From: Lolium rigidum
Taxonomy: Eukaryota; Streptophyta; Magnoliopsida; Poales; Poaceae
Assembly: GCF_022539505.1 (NCBI RefSeq)
Contig: NC_061509.1
Coordinates: 214,048,254 to 214,112,253, forward strand
Length of the DNA stretch: 64,000 nt
Direction of reading: 5' to 3'
How positions within the stretch are numbered: the first letter of the stretch is position 1; every line of letters starts with the position of its first letter. Of the stretch, positions 20,616 to 32,796 are shown one piece after another. Position numbers and translations under genes: made by a program. Under the pieces are notes generated by a model. The model saw nothing but the letters and a program-made list of their open reading frames with translations. It ran no database searches and had not been told where the DNA came from.

Positions 20616-22177
20616 CGTCTTCAACCTTCGTACATTCCCATAAAACTTATGAGTTTATGTAGTCTCACTAGATTATATTCTATCATCTTGCAATAAGGTC
20701 TTAGATATCACATATATCTCATACCTTGCTTATTTCTGAAAACAAAATTTCCAGCTCCTTAATTTTCAAACAGATTTGAACTTCAAGTTTCACGGAGACA
20801 AGATGACTTTAGGTACTAATTGAAACCATAGCTCCTTGAATCAACAATGTGAGGTTTACTAAAAGTTTGCAATAGGACTTAATCATTTCTTGATTCTTTA
20901 ACAATACGGTACCAGTCCGTAAAGTTTCTTGTCAGACTTAACAATATTTCTATCTCAACTAAAAGACTAGCGCATGGTAGATAACGGATGCCAATTCTAC
21001 AAATTTAATTCAAAATACTATTCAGACTATGTTCATGATAATTAGTTCATGTTTTAATCTAATTACTAATGAACTCCCACTGAATACAACATCCCTCATA
21101 GTTGTTAAGTGGCACACGATCCACATCCAGTACACCAAAACCGATCATCACGTGAGATGATGTAGCTTCAATGGTGAACATCAACATGTTGATCATATCA
21201 TCCATATGACTCGTGTTCAACCTTTCGTTTCCTGTGTCCCGAGGCCATGTCTGTACATGCTAGGCTCGCCAAGCAAACCCAAGTATTCCGCGTGTGCAAA
21301 CATGGCTTACACCCGTTGTATGTGAACGTAGAATCTATCACATCCGATCATCACGAGATGCTTCAAAACGACGAACTGTAGCAACGGTGCATACGAGGGG
21401 AGAACACTTTATTATCTTGATATTAATGTGAGGGATCATCTTATAATGCTACCGTCGGATCTAAGCAAGATAATATGCATAAAGGATTAACATCACATGC
21501 AATTCATAATATGTGATATGATATGGCCTTTCTTCTTGTGCTTTTGATCTCCATCTCCAAAGCACATGAGCATGATCTCCATCATCACCAGCATTGCACC
21601 AAGGTCCATGGCGCCGCTTCATGGTTGTCCATCACTTATAGCTACTATAACAACTACTTGAAATAAAGCTATTACATGATGAATAGACACGCAGGTCTTA
21701 ACAAATTTAAAGACAACCATTAGGCTCCCGCCGGTTGCCATAATACAATAATGAACATCTCATACATCAAATATAATCATCATCACATCATGGCCATATC
21801 ACATCACCAAACCCTGCAAAACAAAGTTAGACGCCTCTAATTTGGTTTGCATATTTTACATGGTTTAGGGTTTTCGAGTAAGATCCAATCTATCTACGAA
21901 CATGAACCACAACGGTGATACTAGTGTTGACAATAGAAAGTGCAAATTGGAATCTTCACTATGGTGGGAGAGACAGACACCCGCAAAGCCACTTATGCAA
22001 TACAAGTTGCATGTCAAGCGTGGAGCAATTTTCATGAGACGTGGTCATGTAAAGTTAGCCCGGGCCGCTTCATCCCACCATCCCGCAAGATGCAAAGTAC
22101 ACAAACTAAAGCAACAAAAGCATCAACGCCCACAAAAACATTGTGTTCTACTCGTTCAATAGATCTATGCATAGACA
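20616..22177 (-). mobile_element. Copia element F, leader and decayed internal region (right of element 2)
   Basis: It lies directly downstream (on the minus strand) of the primer site of element F. It is AT-rich with many stops; no Gag frame could be recognised. The order LTR, PBS, this leader, the fragment 8754-9783 with pre-integrase is the expected Copia order once element 2 is removed. Segment 21237-21420 is repeated at about 80% similarity at 9557-9725. Confidence 0.72.
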
Positions 22178-22192
22178 TGGCTCTGATACCAC
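22178..22192 (-). other. Primer binding site of Copia element F
   Basis: The minus strand reads GTGGTATCAGAGCCA, complementary to the 3' end of initiator Met-tRNA, immediately inside the LTR. It is the standard Copia primer of BARE/Angela/WIS-type elements. Confidence 0.9.
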
Positions 22193-23949
22193 TGATGGGG
22201 TTCGTAGCATAGAAAACAAAAAATTTCCTACCGCAAGACGAATAAATCCAAGATCTAATCTATGGAACACCCAAGATCTAATCTACAAGATCGGAGCAAC
22301 GAGATTGATGTGAGACTAACCCTCGAAGATTTCCAAACCCTACGAGATTAGATCTCGTTGTTGGTGTAGACGATCATCCCTAGTGCTGCAATCCGGCAGC
22401 ACTTCCATACTCGGTCGCGCGTACGGTGTCGATGAAGCCCCTTCCTCTCCCCGTTCCAGCGGGCAGCGGAGGTGTGGTAGATCTCCACGGAATCCCAGCA
22501 GCACGATGGCGTGGTGGTGGTGGTGGAGAAGAATTGCTGCAGGGCTTCGCCTAAGCCTGCGCAGCATATGGAGGAGGAAGAGAGGGGGGCGGCCAGGGTT
22601 TCTGGATGGTGGTGTGGCCGGCCACCCCCTCCCCTCTTTATATAGGGGGAGGGGTGGGCCTAGGGTTCCCCCTGGGCCCCACCTACCCCTTTGGCCGGCC
22701 AAGGGGGGAGACTTTTCTTCCCCCTCAAGCCTTCCCCTTATCTCTTCGTTTAAACACTTTATTTTTAGAGATAGATCTTATCTCTAGATTTAAACCATTT
22801 AAATTAAGAGATAGATCTTATCTCCAAGGGGTAGGCCGGCCTGGGCCCACATGTCATAGTGGGAAGGCCCCACCATGCCATGTGGCACCTATGTGGCCTT
22901 TCCCGGGGTGGTGGGCCCACTGGTGGCCCTCTAGAACCTTCTAGAAGCTCCGGTCAAAACACCGGACTTTTTTCCGAACCCCGAAAAATGACTTCCCTTA
23001 TATGAATCTTATTCTCCGGACCATTCCGGACCTCCTCGTGATGTCCTGGATCCCATCCGAGACTCCGAACAAAAACTTCGGACTCCATCTCATATTCCGA
23101 ATCTACTTATGCGACATCGAACCTTAAGCGCGTCACCCTACGGTTCGTGAACTATGTAGACATGGTCGAGACTCCTCTCCGAGCAATAACCAATAGCGGG
23201 ATCCGGAGATCCATAATGGCTCCCACATATTCAACGATGACTTAGTGATCGATTGAACCATTTACATACGATGCCGATTCCCTTTGTCACGCGATATTTT
23301 ACTTGTCCGAGGTTCGATCATCGGTATCTCCATACCTTGTTCAACCTCATTACCGACAAGTAATCTTTACTCGTATCGTGGTATGGCATCTCTTATGATC
23401 CAATCATATGCTTGCAAGCTAATCAGATGACATTCCACCGAGAGGGCCCAAAGTATATCTATCCGTCATCAGGATGGACAAATCCCACTATTGATCCATA
23501 TGCCTCAACACACACTTTCCGAATACTTAATCCCATCTTTATAACCACCCATTTACGCAATGGCGTTTGATGTAATCAAAGTACCCTTCCGGTGTAAGTG
23601 ATTTACATGATCTCATGGTCGAAGGACTAAGGCAACTATGTATCGAAAGCTTATAGCAAATTGAACTTAATGACTTGATCTTATGCTACGCTCATTTGGG
23701 TGTATGTCCATTATATCATTCACCTAATGACATAACCTTGTTATTAATAACATCCAATGTTCATGATCACGAAACCATGATCATCCATTAATCAACAGGC
23801 TAGTTATACAAGAGGCTTACTAGGGACTCCTTGTTGTTTACATAACACACATGTATCAATGTTTCGGTTAATACAATTATAGCATGAGATGTAAACATAT
23901 ATCATGAACACTACTAATTTATTATTCCCTCTTGGGCATATCTCCAACA
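22193..23949 (-). repeat. 5' LTR of Copia element F
   Basis: 1757 bp. On the minus strand it starts TGTTGGAGATATGCCC and ends ACCCCATCA next to the PBS. Length and the start sequence resemble the Angela/BARE/WIS group of Triticeae Copia elements (family name is an inference). A GC-rich segment around 22400-22720 contains accidental ORFs that are not genes. The right flank GTTCG (23950-23954) would be one TSD copy; the 3' LTR is outside the window. Confidence 0.85.
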
Positions 23950-24500
23950 GGTTCGAGGCCGAGCATGACGCTTGGTGCCAAATCATCGAGGCCCACTCGG
24001 AGGGCCTCAAGGACGATGACATCGACTATGACGCGCCCCAGGTGGCGCCCGTCCAGGAGGAGGATCGAGGTCCCGTCGGATGAGTGGCCCAGGTACGTCT
24101 TCAACACTCCGTGGCCAGGCCACCCAGAATAGCCGCAGTACCGTGGCGCTAACACAAAGTACATCGAGCCACAGTCGTGGTTGCCAGCAGTTCCCCACGA
24201 TCCATTCTACGAGGGCACTGCCGAGGACCCTCCTGAGGACGAGGATCTCGACTACGAGACCATAAACGACGAGGAGATCACAGAGGATGCCGCCATTACT
24301 TGTGCCATTGATTTTTCCGAGTAGGATGAGCTCACGAAGTGGGATGGCCTCTAGGAGGCCATTGAATTGTCGCGACAGTAGGCCGCGCGGCGCCGCCTCC
24401 GCCAGCACCAGAGCGCCCTCTCCTCCTCCTCCGTCGGCCAAATTGTGGCCATCGCCGCAGGTCTTCATCGACCTCGGAGAGGAGGACTAGAACCTGTATG
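23950..24500 (+). pseudogene. Fragment of an acidic coding sequence with stops
   Basis: Pieces in different frames read as a plausible protein: AHSEGLKDDDIDYDAPQVAP, then YVFNTPWPGHPE, then TAEDPPEDEDLDYETINDE. Stops and frame changes separate them. The sequence begins exactly at the Copia LTR edge, so it is probably the site into which F inserted, itself perhaps part of an older transposon. I do not recognise the family. Confidence 0.4.
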
Positions 24501-27000
24501 TGAGGAGGACTAGAAGCAGCCGGCGGCATTATCTGTGTGTTTTTCATTTCTTTTTAGTTGTAAACCATAGACTTGTGGGCCCCAAATTATGTAAATTATA
24601 TTTATGCCTTTTTTCTAGCAATTTTATTGCGGTTTGTGATCACCGGGCCCGCCGACAACCACATACGTATCGAAGATCTTTTCATGTCCACGGACCACTG
24701 CAAACAGACTAAAATGGATCGATTTCGTGTCCAAAATGTGGTGGCCCGTTCGAGGTGACCTAAGTATACTTGAAAATGTTCTTTAGACCGTTGGATTGAT
24801 TTAAGATTTATGCTAATCATGAGTTGCAACGTGGATTGTAACCGAGATTCAATGACATGATGTGACTGGGAAAAGAATTAGTGGCACCCATACTTATATC
24901 TATACCGGATTTATTGTGTCTAAACAGGCATAAGTCCTATAGGAATATTTAGTGATTAATCCCGTAAAAAATAAATATTTAGTGCTTAAGAAAATTCAGA
25001 TTGTCTCTTTTTTTTAGCAACATCTCTAAGCGGTTTACATAGTACATGCCATAACCGTGGAAGCTGACTTCCCTCTGGGTTTTTTGTTGGTTTTATTGAT
25101 TTTGGTCGGGTCTTCTACCAGTTCTCGAGACATGTTTTTTTTTACGCAGTGAGTGCATAAAAAGGCATTGCTACTAATAAAATTAGGGTAAAAACGTACT
25201 GCAAAAACATGCACGCAATGACTCAAGGCCATACAAAGGGAGAAAATTCAAACACGTTGTAAAACATGCACTCAAGACATGACAGAAAAAAACAGAACAT
25301 CCCAATGCAGTGTGACACAAGGTAGGACAAAGCATGGACTCAGTGCAGACATCTGGACGCATGGAGACATGACAAAGCATGCAGTGATAGAGGCATGGAG
25401 CATATCAGAAGACGGGACATCCAAACTGCAGTGCAATAAAGGCAACACAAACACGACAAGAATTTGGTGGACATGGGTGTATGTGTAACCGTTTAAAAAA
25501 AATAAAAATATCATTTTAAAGTTTTAGAAAATTTTAAAATAATTTTTTTGCATGTACATATTATCTTAATACTTACTAGTGCCAGTTTTCAAGTTAAAAT
25601 CATATGTGGTCTACACGAAAAAGAGAAAATTTTAATTTTAATTTCTTTAAATGGTATAAATTCCATCGTTAAAGTGCCATTTGCACATTTTGTCATTTTA
25701 TGTAGGTCACATAAAATCATATTTTTCCTTGAGAATTGACACGAGTAAGCATCAAGAAAATATGTACGCGCAAAAATTTATTTTTAATTTTTTTGAAACT
25801 TTTCAATGGCAATTTTCTCAAATTTTCTCAAATGTGTTCCACTAGCTATTTCTGAACACAAACATAGGTATAGCAGCTATCGAGTGATCTTCCTATGTAA
25901 TTCTACGACAAAACATGTATTCTTGATAAAATATGCATAATATGTATGCGAACTATGCATGGTTAATCAGAATCTCAACTATTGTGTGGTTTGTTTAAAA
26001 AGGAGAAAAATAGTCAAAGGTATTTGATGATATCAAGTCCAACGACCATGAAAGGAAATAAGAAAATATAAAATTCACAATCTGGCCAATAATCGTTAGC
26101 TTTGGTCATTGAACGCCACGTATAATAGGGTAATTGTGTTCATATACCCTGATATATGATTAACGTATCCCTGTCAATTACCCTAACAAAAAACTCAAAG
26201 TAAAAGAGCCAGCATGGACAATGACTAGTAATCTGTAAGGTGTTTTTGGAAAGGAAAATGAGCCCTTTAAAACTCATACTTCACCAGCTAAATACGGTCC
26301 CACTCACATGCACCACATGGCACATGTGTATGTTATCTCAAATGCACAAACATATAAAAACTACGGTCTCATTCCCATGCTCCTATTTCATTGCTTAAGT
26401 GGCCTACTTCTCTATCATCAAGATACATGTGATCGATGCTGCCCATCCCTGGCAAAATGTAAAGAAAGAAAATAAGCAAACAAAGGCAAGTGAAAGGGAG
26501 GAGAAAAGGTTACATCGCATTAGCAAAAGCAAAATGCTTTAGAAGGCATAATCAAAGCCGGTGATGATTCTTCAAAAGTCATATATGATAGCTGGTAGTA
26601 GTGGTAGGCCACTGAATGATCCAGTGCTTACGACACGATGACGCTATGCAGTATATATGCAGCTACAAAATTACAAGCTAGTACAAATGAGTCGCAAGAA
26701 CACATATTACAAACAACAAGTTAACCAAGGCCAGAGGTATATACTAGTTCATATAGCACTTCGCATCGACTCATCATCAATCGAGCACCGTCGCATACAT
26801 ATATTCAAAGTACATTTGATTAAACTGACGAGTAACAGAGGGAACTTGTGTTCTTCATTACTGGCCTAGTATTGACCTGAACTTCATTCCCTTAATTTGT
26901 AGTATGTGCATTCTTTCTAAGTAATGAACCTAGCTCTTCAGTTTGTTCCAAATACCGAAACCAAATAAACAAGTCCAAACGTTTCGTTGGAAACTTCTCC
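24501..27000. other. Intergenic region, AT-rich, no gene recognised
   Basis: Short ORFs only. 25490-25850 is strongly AT-rich with runs like AAAATTTTAAAATAATTTTTT and looks like decayed repeat. 26210-26420 has no clear coding signal. No tRNA or terminal inverted repeat was recognised with confidence. Confidence 0.5.
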
Positions 27001-27132
27001 AAGTTGTATGATCTCTCCGCTGAGTTCAGTGTGAAACTGTGATACTCAACCTTCTACGTACTGTATTCAGAATCGGACACGCCTCTGGTGATCCGATCTG
27101 CTGGAGGCAGGGGTGGTGGGCCTGGACTAGAA

Positions 27133-28201
27133 TTAGGAGCACACATTGTCGCAGCCTATCTGGTCGTGTGGGTCCACTTGCGGCTGGGATTCCTCCGTGG
27201 GCCCCCACAGGCCGAGCTCCCTCTCCAAATCCTCCAACCACCACTCCTTTGCCTCCTCTTGTTGACTGGCGTTTGTCGTACTACATGGCACTGTTGCATC
27301 GCCATGTAGGCGCGCGAAATCGTCATCGATGATGCTCCAGATGTCTGTGTCCATGTCGATCTCCGGCAGCTCGAGCAGCTCCTCCACTGTGCCGATGCAC
27401 GGCGTCAAGGAGGAAGACGAGCACGAAGACGTTAGCATTGGCGCAGCGGCCGGGCACGCCTCCTCTGGCGCATCGAACAGCATGTCCAAGATGTCGAGGT
27501 CTCGCTCGAGCTCGAGCTCGAGTTCGAGAGGGGGTAGCATATCGGTCATCTCGGGTTCTTTGGTCGTCTCGCACTGCTCGCCGGCCTCCGTGTCGCTGCC
27601 GCCGCCGCTTGAGCCGTTGCTCGTCGTCGTTATCGCCGTCGATGAGGACCCAGAAGACAGCGACGGGACCGGCGCGTCGTTGGAGTCTCCGTTGGCCGCC
27701 TCGCGGTTGTTCTTGTCCGTGGCTGGCTTCTGCTCCGTCTGCGACTGCGACGCCTTCTTCTTGAGGTGCGTGTTCCAGACGTTCTTGATCTCGTTGTCCG
27801 TCCTCCCGGGCAGACACGCCGCGATCCTTGACCACCTGAATCAGATTGCAAGTTCGGTCAGAACACCAGACTCTCCTGGACCAACAATCTGCAGAGAGGA
27901 ATCCCTTCCAAATCACGCCATGCAAAGCTTACTTGTTGCCGAGCGAGGCGTGCAGCTTGATGACGGTCTCCTCCTCGTCGGCGGTGAAGTTGCCGCGCCT
28001 GAGGTCCGGGCGCAGGTAGTTGATCCACCGCAGCCGGCAGCTCTTCCCGCACCGGAGAAGGCCTGCTTGCCTGGGGAGGGCGCGCCAGTTGGAGTGGCCG
28101 TGCTTCTGAATGTAGGCGACGAGGCGCATGTCCTCCTGCGGCGTCCACGAGCCCCTGTTCAACCCCACCTTGGCGCAGCACGGTGCCCTGCCTCGCCCCA
28201 T
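27133..28201 (-). CDS. R2R3-MYB transcription factor, subgroup-2-like (MYB13/14/15 type)
   Basis: Two exons: 27933-28201 and 27133-27835. The 97-bp intron (27836-27932) has donor GTAAGC and acceptor TGATTCAG. Joined length is 972 nt, 323 residues, no stop. R2 has W19, W39, W59; R3 has F72, W91, W110, the normal tryptophan spacing for DNA binding in the nucleus. Signatures [20 protein letters not shown] and [20 protein letters not shown] fit subgroup 2, a group tied in other plants to cold and defence or phenylpropanoid responses (inference). The C-terminal half is Ser/Thr-rich, then acidic, with [15 protein letters not shown] at residues 287-301, a probable activation motif. Only the intron at the second of the two usual R2R3 positions is present (codon 90). 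It appears intact, and is the one clear host gene of the window. Confidence 0.93.
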
Positions 28202-28300
28202 ATCAGCTCACCTCACCACTCTACCTTGATTTGCTAACGCTGCCAAGCACAGGAAGTGTTTGTTTGGACGAGGCAGAGCATGGATCGGGGGCCGCCACAG

Positions 28301-28308
28301 ATATATAT
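28301..28308 (-). promoter_or_regulatory. Candidate TATA box of the MYB gene
   Basis: The minus strand reads GTGCATATATATCTGTGG about 100 nt upstream of the ATG at 28201, a usual plant core-promoter distance. Confidence 0.55.
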
Positions 28309-28309
28309 G

Positions 28310-31060
28310 CACGCACTGTGGTACTGGTGACAAGCCCAGCAGTTGCGAGACCCTACCTCCTACCTCCCAGACTATTGCGTTTACCTACCAAACCTGAAAC
28401 CCCTGTCCCAGGATAGCAAAATGTACTACCTCCCTCCCTCCAGCTTCTTCTGGGGCCGGCCGGCGATCCCTTCGTGGCTCAGCTTTTCTCTCAGATCGAT
28501 CGATCATGCGTTGCAGGGTCTACTCGCTTCGCTGTGCTGTTGTTAATCAGCAAGTGCGACTCATCCTGTCCTGCTGGTAGCACATACACTGATTGAGTGA
28601 GCTCACACGTATACTACTTGCTTAAAAATCACTAAATCGGGATGATGATTTCTGCAGTGCTTTTTTGCACCCCAAAAGTTCGAGACAACCTTTTGGAGTG
28701 GTTGAGGAAATTAGAAATGATCGATTGCGCTTTCTGTTTGTTATGAGGATTAAAGTGATTTTATTTGTTTCGATATGAATCCACCCTTCATTATCTCTTA
28801 ATTTGAAAATCAGTAGTAGCAGCTCTTTATTTGTCTTAGTGGGAGAGAAGTGTATCCATCCCATCCTCCATTGATTAGTCTCTTCTGGACTCAATCAATT
28901 ATTATGGGTATGATCGAACTTTGAGTCCACTAGTTGAATGGTTTGAGTCTAGTGCTTGAAATGGCTCAAGTTCAACCTATAGTAACTTAATAAGTAGCGA
29001 GCAGCAGCCATCGCCAATCAACGCTGTCGTTGTCTTAAGAAATCTGGCTAACTAGGAAGCTAGCTGAAATAATACTCCTACTTGTGCTTAGGAAAAGTAG
29101 GCTCAAATGTGACGGCATGATTTCTTGGCTCTGTGGTGACCCCATTGCCGTTTCCTTTTTTTGATTGCGCAAGTACTTTAAAATCTCTATGTTAGAATAC
29201 ATGTACGGCTGAGATTAGATTAGGTTTAGATCATCTTGTACTCCAAGTCTATCTCCCCTTATACCATCACACGGGTCTAATCCGTCCGGATCGCACCGGC
29301 CGTCGCCCACGTGGTAAGGATGGGCAGCTTCAACACGGCAGCATATCTTCTAAGTCGCCGACCATCCGCACCGACATCACCGATCCGAACAACTACGTCA
29401 AGCTGTATGACTATAACAAGATCTACATCGAATTCTACATCGCCAAGATCTACATCAACATGGTCTCCGCCGACATCCGTCAACACTACCGTCGTCGCCT
29501 ACGACACAAAAACCCTGCCGCCGCAGAAGCGCTGCCGCCGCCGCGCTACGACAAAGACCCGCCGCAACCGCAGACCCGCTGCCGCCACCGCGCTACGACA
29601 AAACCCGCCGCCGCTGCTGACCCGCTGCCGCCGCCGCACTACGACAAAACCCGCTGCCGCCGCCGCGCAAAACCTAAAACCCTACGACCAAAAACGCGCA
29701 ATTTTTTTGCGCCTTCGGCGAATACGACTACACCACATATGACGACTACGACATCGACCATACCTCAACCACGGCTACATCATGCTCGATGTGCCGCAAT
29801 ACCTTTGTTTATAGGCCATGTCTAAAATAAACAGATACAGGTCCTTTTGGTTTAGCTACGAGTTAATTAAGCGTTTGAAAATTTGAAACCAGACACTGCT
29901 TTCAGTGGGAGCTTAGAAAAAAAAGAGGTAATTTCCAAGAGAACCGCTGAACTATTCTGCAGGCAAGCCAACAAAAGTTATGAAGATTAAGAGAGATCTA
30001 TCAGTAAGCAGCATTGACTTAAACGAAATCTATGTCAGCGCTACTTGTGTTCTTTTCGAGGAATCAACATTTCTACAATACTACTACTCTAAGACTCTTA
30101 CCTCTCACGAATTCAGTGGAAGAAGATCCAGGTAAGTTCAGCCCAACTTAGCGGATGTCCATGTGTTTATATTTTTCTGTGATTCACTCTGTATTCTTGT
30201 CAGCACTCATATCATAGTGTTGGTGCAATACTAGCGGGATATATATGCTGGACCAATTCACGACTCGGGCATTCATATCATATTGTTGGTGGAAGCTTAG
30301 AAAATAAGTTAATTTCAAAGAGAACTTCTCGACCCGGACGTTTGGAACCCGGCTACGGGCGAGGTCGAAATCATACGCGTCGAGGTTGCTATGTGATTAG
30401 CATGTAATATAGCGTGTAGTTAATACACTGCCTTTACTTTTACTTATCTCATTGGATACGCAAGAAATACATACCCGTCTCGTATGCATGTGCGGGTGGT
30501 TACATTCCAAATTAAATACAAGATGCAGGATCCGTACTCTGCATGCATATATGCAGACCAGTAATTTTAATGAGCATGCATGCATGCTGGCCGACTTTCC
30601 CCCCTCCTTCATTTAATACCGGTTATTTCTTTAAACAAACATATAATTAGCAAACACAGTTGCACATGTAAACTGCAGGGAATTATCTTAACTAACATCA
30701 TTTTAGATCGAACCATTCAACAAAAGTAGTAAAGAAAATGCCTATTAAACTAATTGGGAATCTAAATTATCAAAATGGTAACAACTGAAAAAAGGAATCC
30801 AAAAGAAATTGTTACCAACATATAGATTAAGGCAAGGAGAAGTAGGAACAACCAAAAATGGATTTTATAGTATGCAAAAAATAGACGTTGCAACAAATGG
30901 TAGACATAGTCAAAATGATTAATTTTAAACACAAATTCTTAAAAAATTATCAATAGCGCGGATAGAAAAAAAAAATCACAGGTCAACAATTTTTTACTAG
31001 TGGTGCAAAAAGTTAAAAAAAAGGTTAGTTTGGACTAATCCAGAATGAACATTTTTGTAC
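28310..31060. other. MYB upstream and intergenic region
   Basis: No gene supported. 28400-28620 is the distal promoter of the MYB gene. The segment 29180-29830 looks like a transposon remnant with a proline/arginine-rich accidental ORF (see 29505-29670). 29920-29960 shares about 40 bases of similarity (GCTGAACTATTCTGCAG) with 32180-32230. 30600-31060 is AT-rich. Confidence 0.5.
29505..29670 (+). repeat. Imperfect CCG-rich tandem repeat
   Basis: Several imperfect units built on CTGCCGCCGCCGC followed by CTACGACAAA(A/G)CC. They keep two forward frames open with a Pro/Arg-rich translation. No start context, no domain, so treated as repeat not gene. Confidence 0.6.
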
Positions 31061-31062
31061 TA

Positions 31063-31332
31063 TAGTCATAGTGGGGAGTAACATAGAGTAGTAACATGGT
31101 GCATGTTACTACCCTATGTTACTACCTCCATAGTGGATAGTTATTTATATATGGTATCATGCATGTTATATTTATTAAATTGTAGACTCAACTTGTATTG
31201 AGAAGTGTGATGTTATGGTAACATAGCTAGTTACCACCTCACTCTCTTTCTTCATTTATTATCATGTCATGTCACCAAAATGCATTGGGGTGTGTGATGT
31301 TACTAGCTATGTTACTCCCACTATGAGTAGTC
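31063..31332. mobile_element. MITE (270 bp, family not assigned)
   Basis: Imperfect terminal inverted repeats: left AGTCATAGTGGGGAGTAACA and right, read in reverse, ACTCATAGTGGGAGTAACA. The inside is AT-rich, without ORF, and contains secondary inverted copies of GGTAACATAGCTAG. The TSD could not be fixed with certainty. Confidence 0.7.
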
Positions 31333-31689
31333 TAATGGCGCAGCGGGTGAAATTGTGATTTTGTACTAGTTCAAATCAAATATTTTGTACTAATGGTGTC
31401 CTGTTATAACAATAATTTATTGACCAGGCACGGATATGTCAGTTACATTCAGATAATAATTACCCATCAGATATAATACTACTTAGGCCAAATCACACAA
31501 ATAATGAGAACAGATTAACTCCCTAATACGTAAGTGGATAGACATGTTTTCACAGATGAGCTTTGTAAACTCGTGATTAACTGTCTATTTAGCTAGTCGA
31601 CGCCATTTGCTAATGCGTTCGGCTAGTCGTCGCCGTCCGCACCATTTGGCAAGTAGCTTCTTATGGAACCCTTGCTCCTCCTAGACGTC

Positions 31690-32030
31690 AGCAGCAATGC
31701 GTCCTCATGCCGGCGCCCTCCAGAAGGCAAGTCTGAAGCAGAATCAAATCACGGCGGCGAGGTAGACCATGGTCTGGATCGCCCGAGCTAGCTTGCAACA
31801 CCATGCTGCCGCCGTGGTGGGGCATGACGGCCGGCCAGGAGGTGCGTTGGAGCTCGAGGGCGCACATGCTGGTGAGCATCTGGACAGCCTGCTTGAAGGA
31901 GGCGAGGCCGGCCTAGATGAAGGACGGCAAGGAGGAAAGGGAGCTAGGAGTTGCTTAGGAGGAGCAGCAACTTCTATGGTTGCTTGGTCTGGAAAGGGAG
32001 CGGGGGAGGACAGGTTGGTGAGAGCGACAG
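31690..32030 (-). pseudogene. VQ-motif protein gene fragment
   Basis: The minus strand reads PCRPSFI, stop, AGLASFKQAVQMLTSMCALE. ASFKQAVQMLT matches the VQ core (FxxhVQxhT) of plant VQ proteins, partners of WRKY factors and MAP kinases, and the preceding F-I-x-A fits the usual F-V-Q-A-D. A TAG (31913-31915) stands where Gln is expected. Upstream DQATIEVAAPPKQLLAPFP reads openly but has no start codon, and the downstream part (ends 31688) has no known domain. It is a dead fragment, and the only other host-gene trace besides the MYB gene. Confidence 0.5.
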
Positions 32031-32748
32031 CTCAGTTAATGTGAATGCATGTTGTCAGAATATGGTGGCAATACGTATCATATACCTGATGGAAATACGT
32101 ATACTGTTAGACACGTGGTGTTGCATGATTGGTGTGTTTTCATCCTCGCGCGTTGCCGGGTTCCGTTCGCTATTTTCGGAGAACTTCTGAACTATTCCGC
32201 AGCCAAACCAACACAAGGTAGGGATCTATCAGTCCCCTAAATAACCGAGTGTTGTCTGGTTTTCTGCCCCATTCTTCTTATGAACTTGATCAGTTTTCTT
32301 CTTGTTCGAAATATTGTCGGAGCATCCCCGCACTCTCAGGAGGTTCGTAAAAAATAACAATATCCCCGCTGATAGCTGCTTGACAAAAATAGCATGTAAT
32401 GTAAGTAATTTTAGAGTTTGCACATATCAAATATTTTTAGGTTCGTCTGTAAGTATAGAAAGAACTACCGACATGGACAATATCAAACTGATATTAATAT
32501 ATGTGCATTGAAACATGTTTTCACATATGTAAGGATGTTTCCTTAATGCAAAATATTCATATAAAAATTATGATGTTTCCCTAACGCGGAGATCATGCAC
32601 ATGTTGTAAACTACTTATATTACATTCTTCAAGCATGAAAAACAGAAGTTCTTAGTTGTATAGTACAAAGGTAAGTTCAGAAGTAATTATGGCTGACTAA
32701 GTATAACTTATATAACTTTTCAGAAAATCGAGCGCAACATAGTTCCCC

Positions 32749-32796
32749 ACCGCCCCCCCCCCACCCCCCCCCCCCACACACACACACACACACACG
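32749..32796. repeat. Low-complexity poly-C and (CA)n tract
   Basis: Runs of C interrupted by CA, followed by about ten ACs. A simple microsatellite, likely length-variable and prone to assembly error. Confidence 0.85.

Noticed and set aside
22340..22944. Overlapping ORFs of 86-134 codons
   Set aside because: They are in the Copia LTR, GC-rich, on both strands, with no domain.
27329..28237. 302-codon plus-strand ORF
   Set aside because: It lies entirely opposite the MYB gene and follows its GC-rich codons; no domain of its own.
29311..29825. Two plus-strand Pro/Arg/Thr-rich ORFs
   Set aside because: Open only because of CCG-rich tandem repeats; no start context or family.
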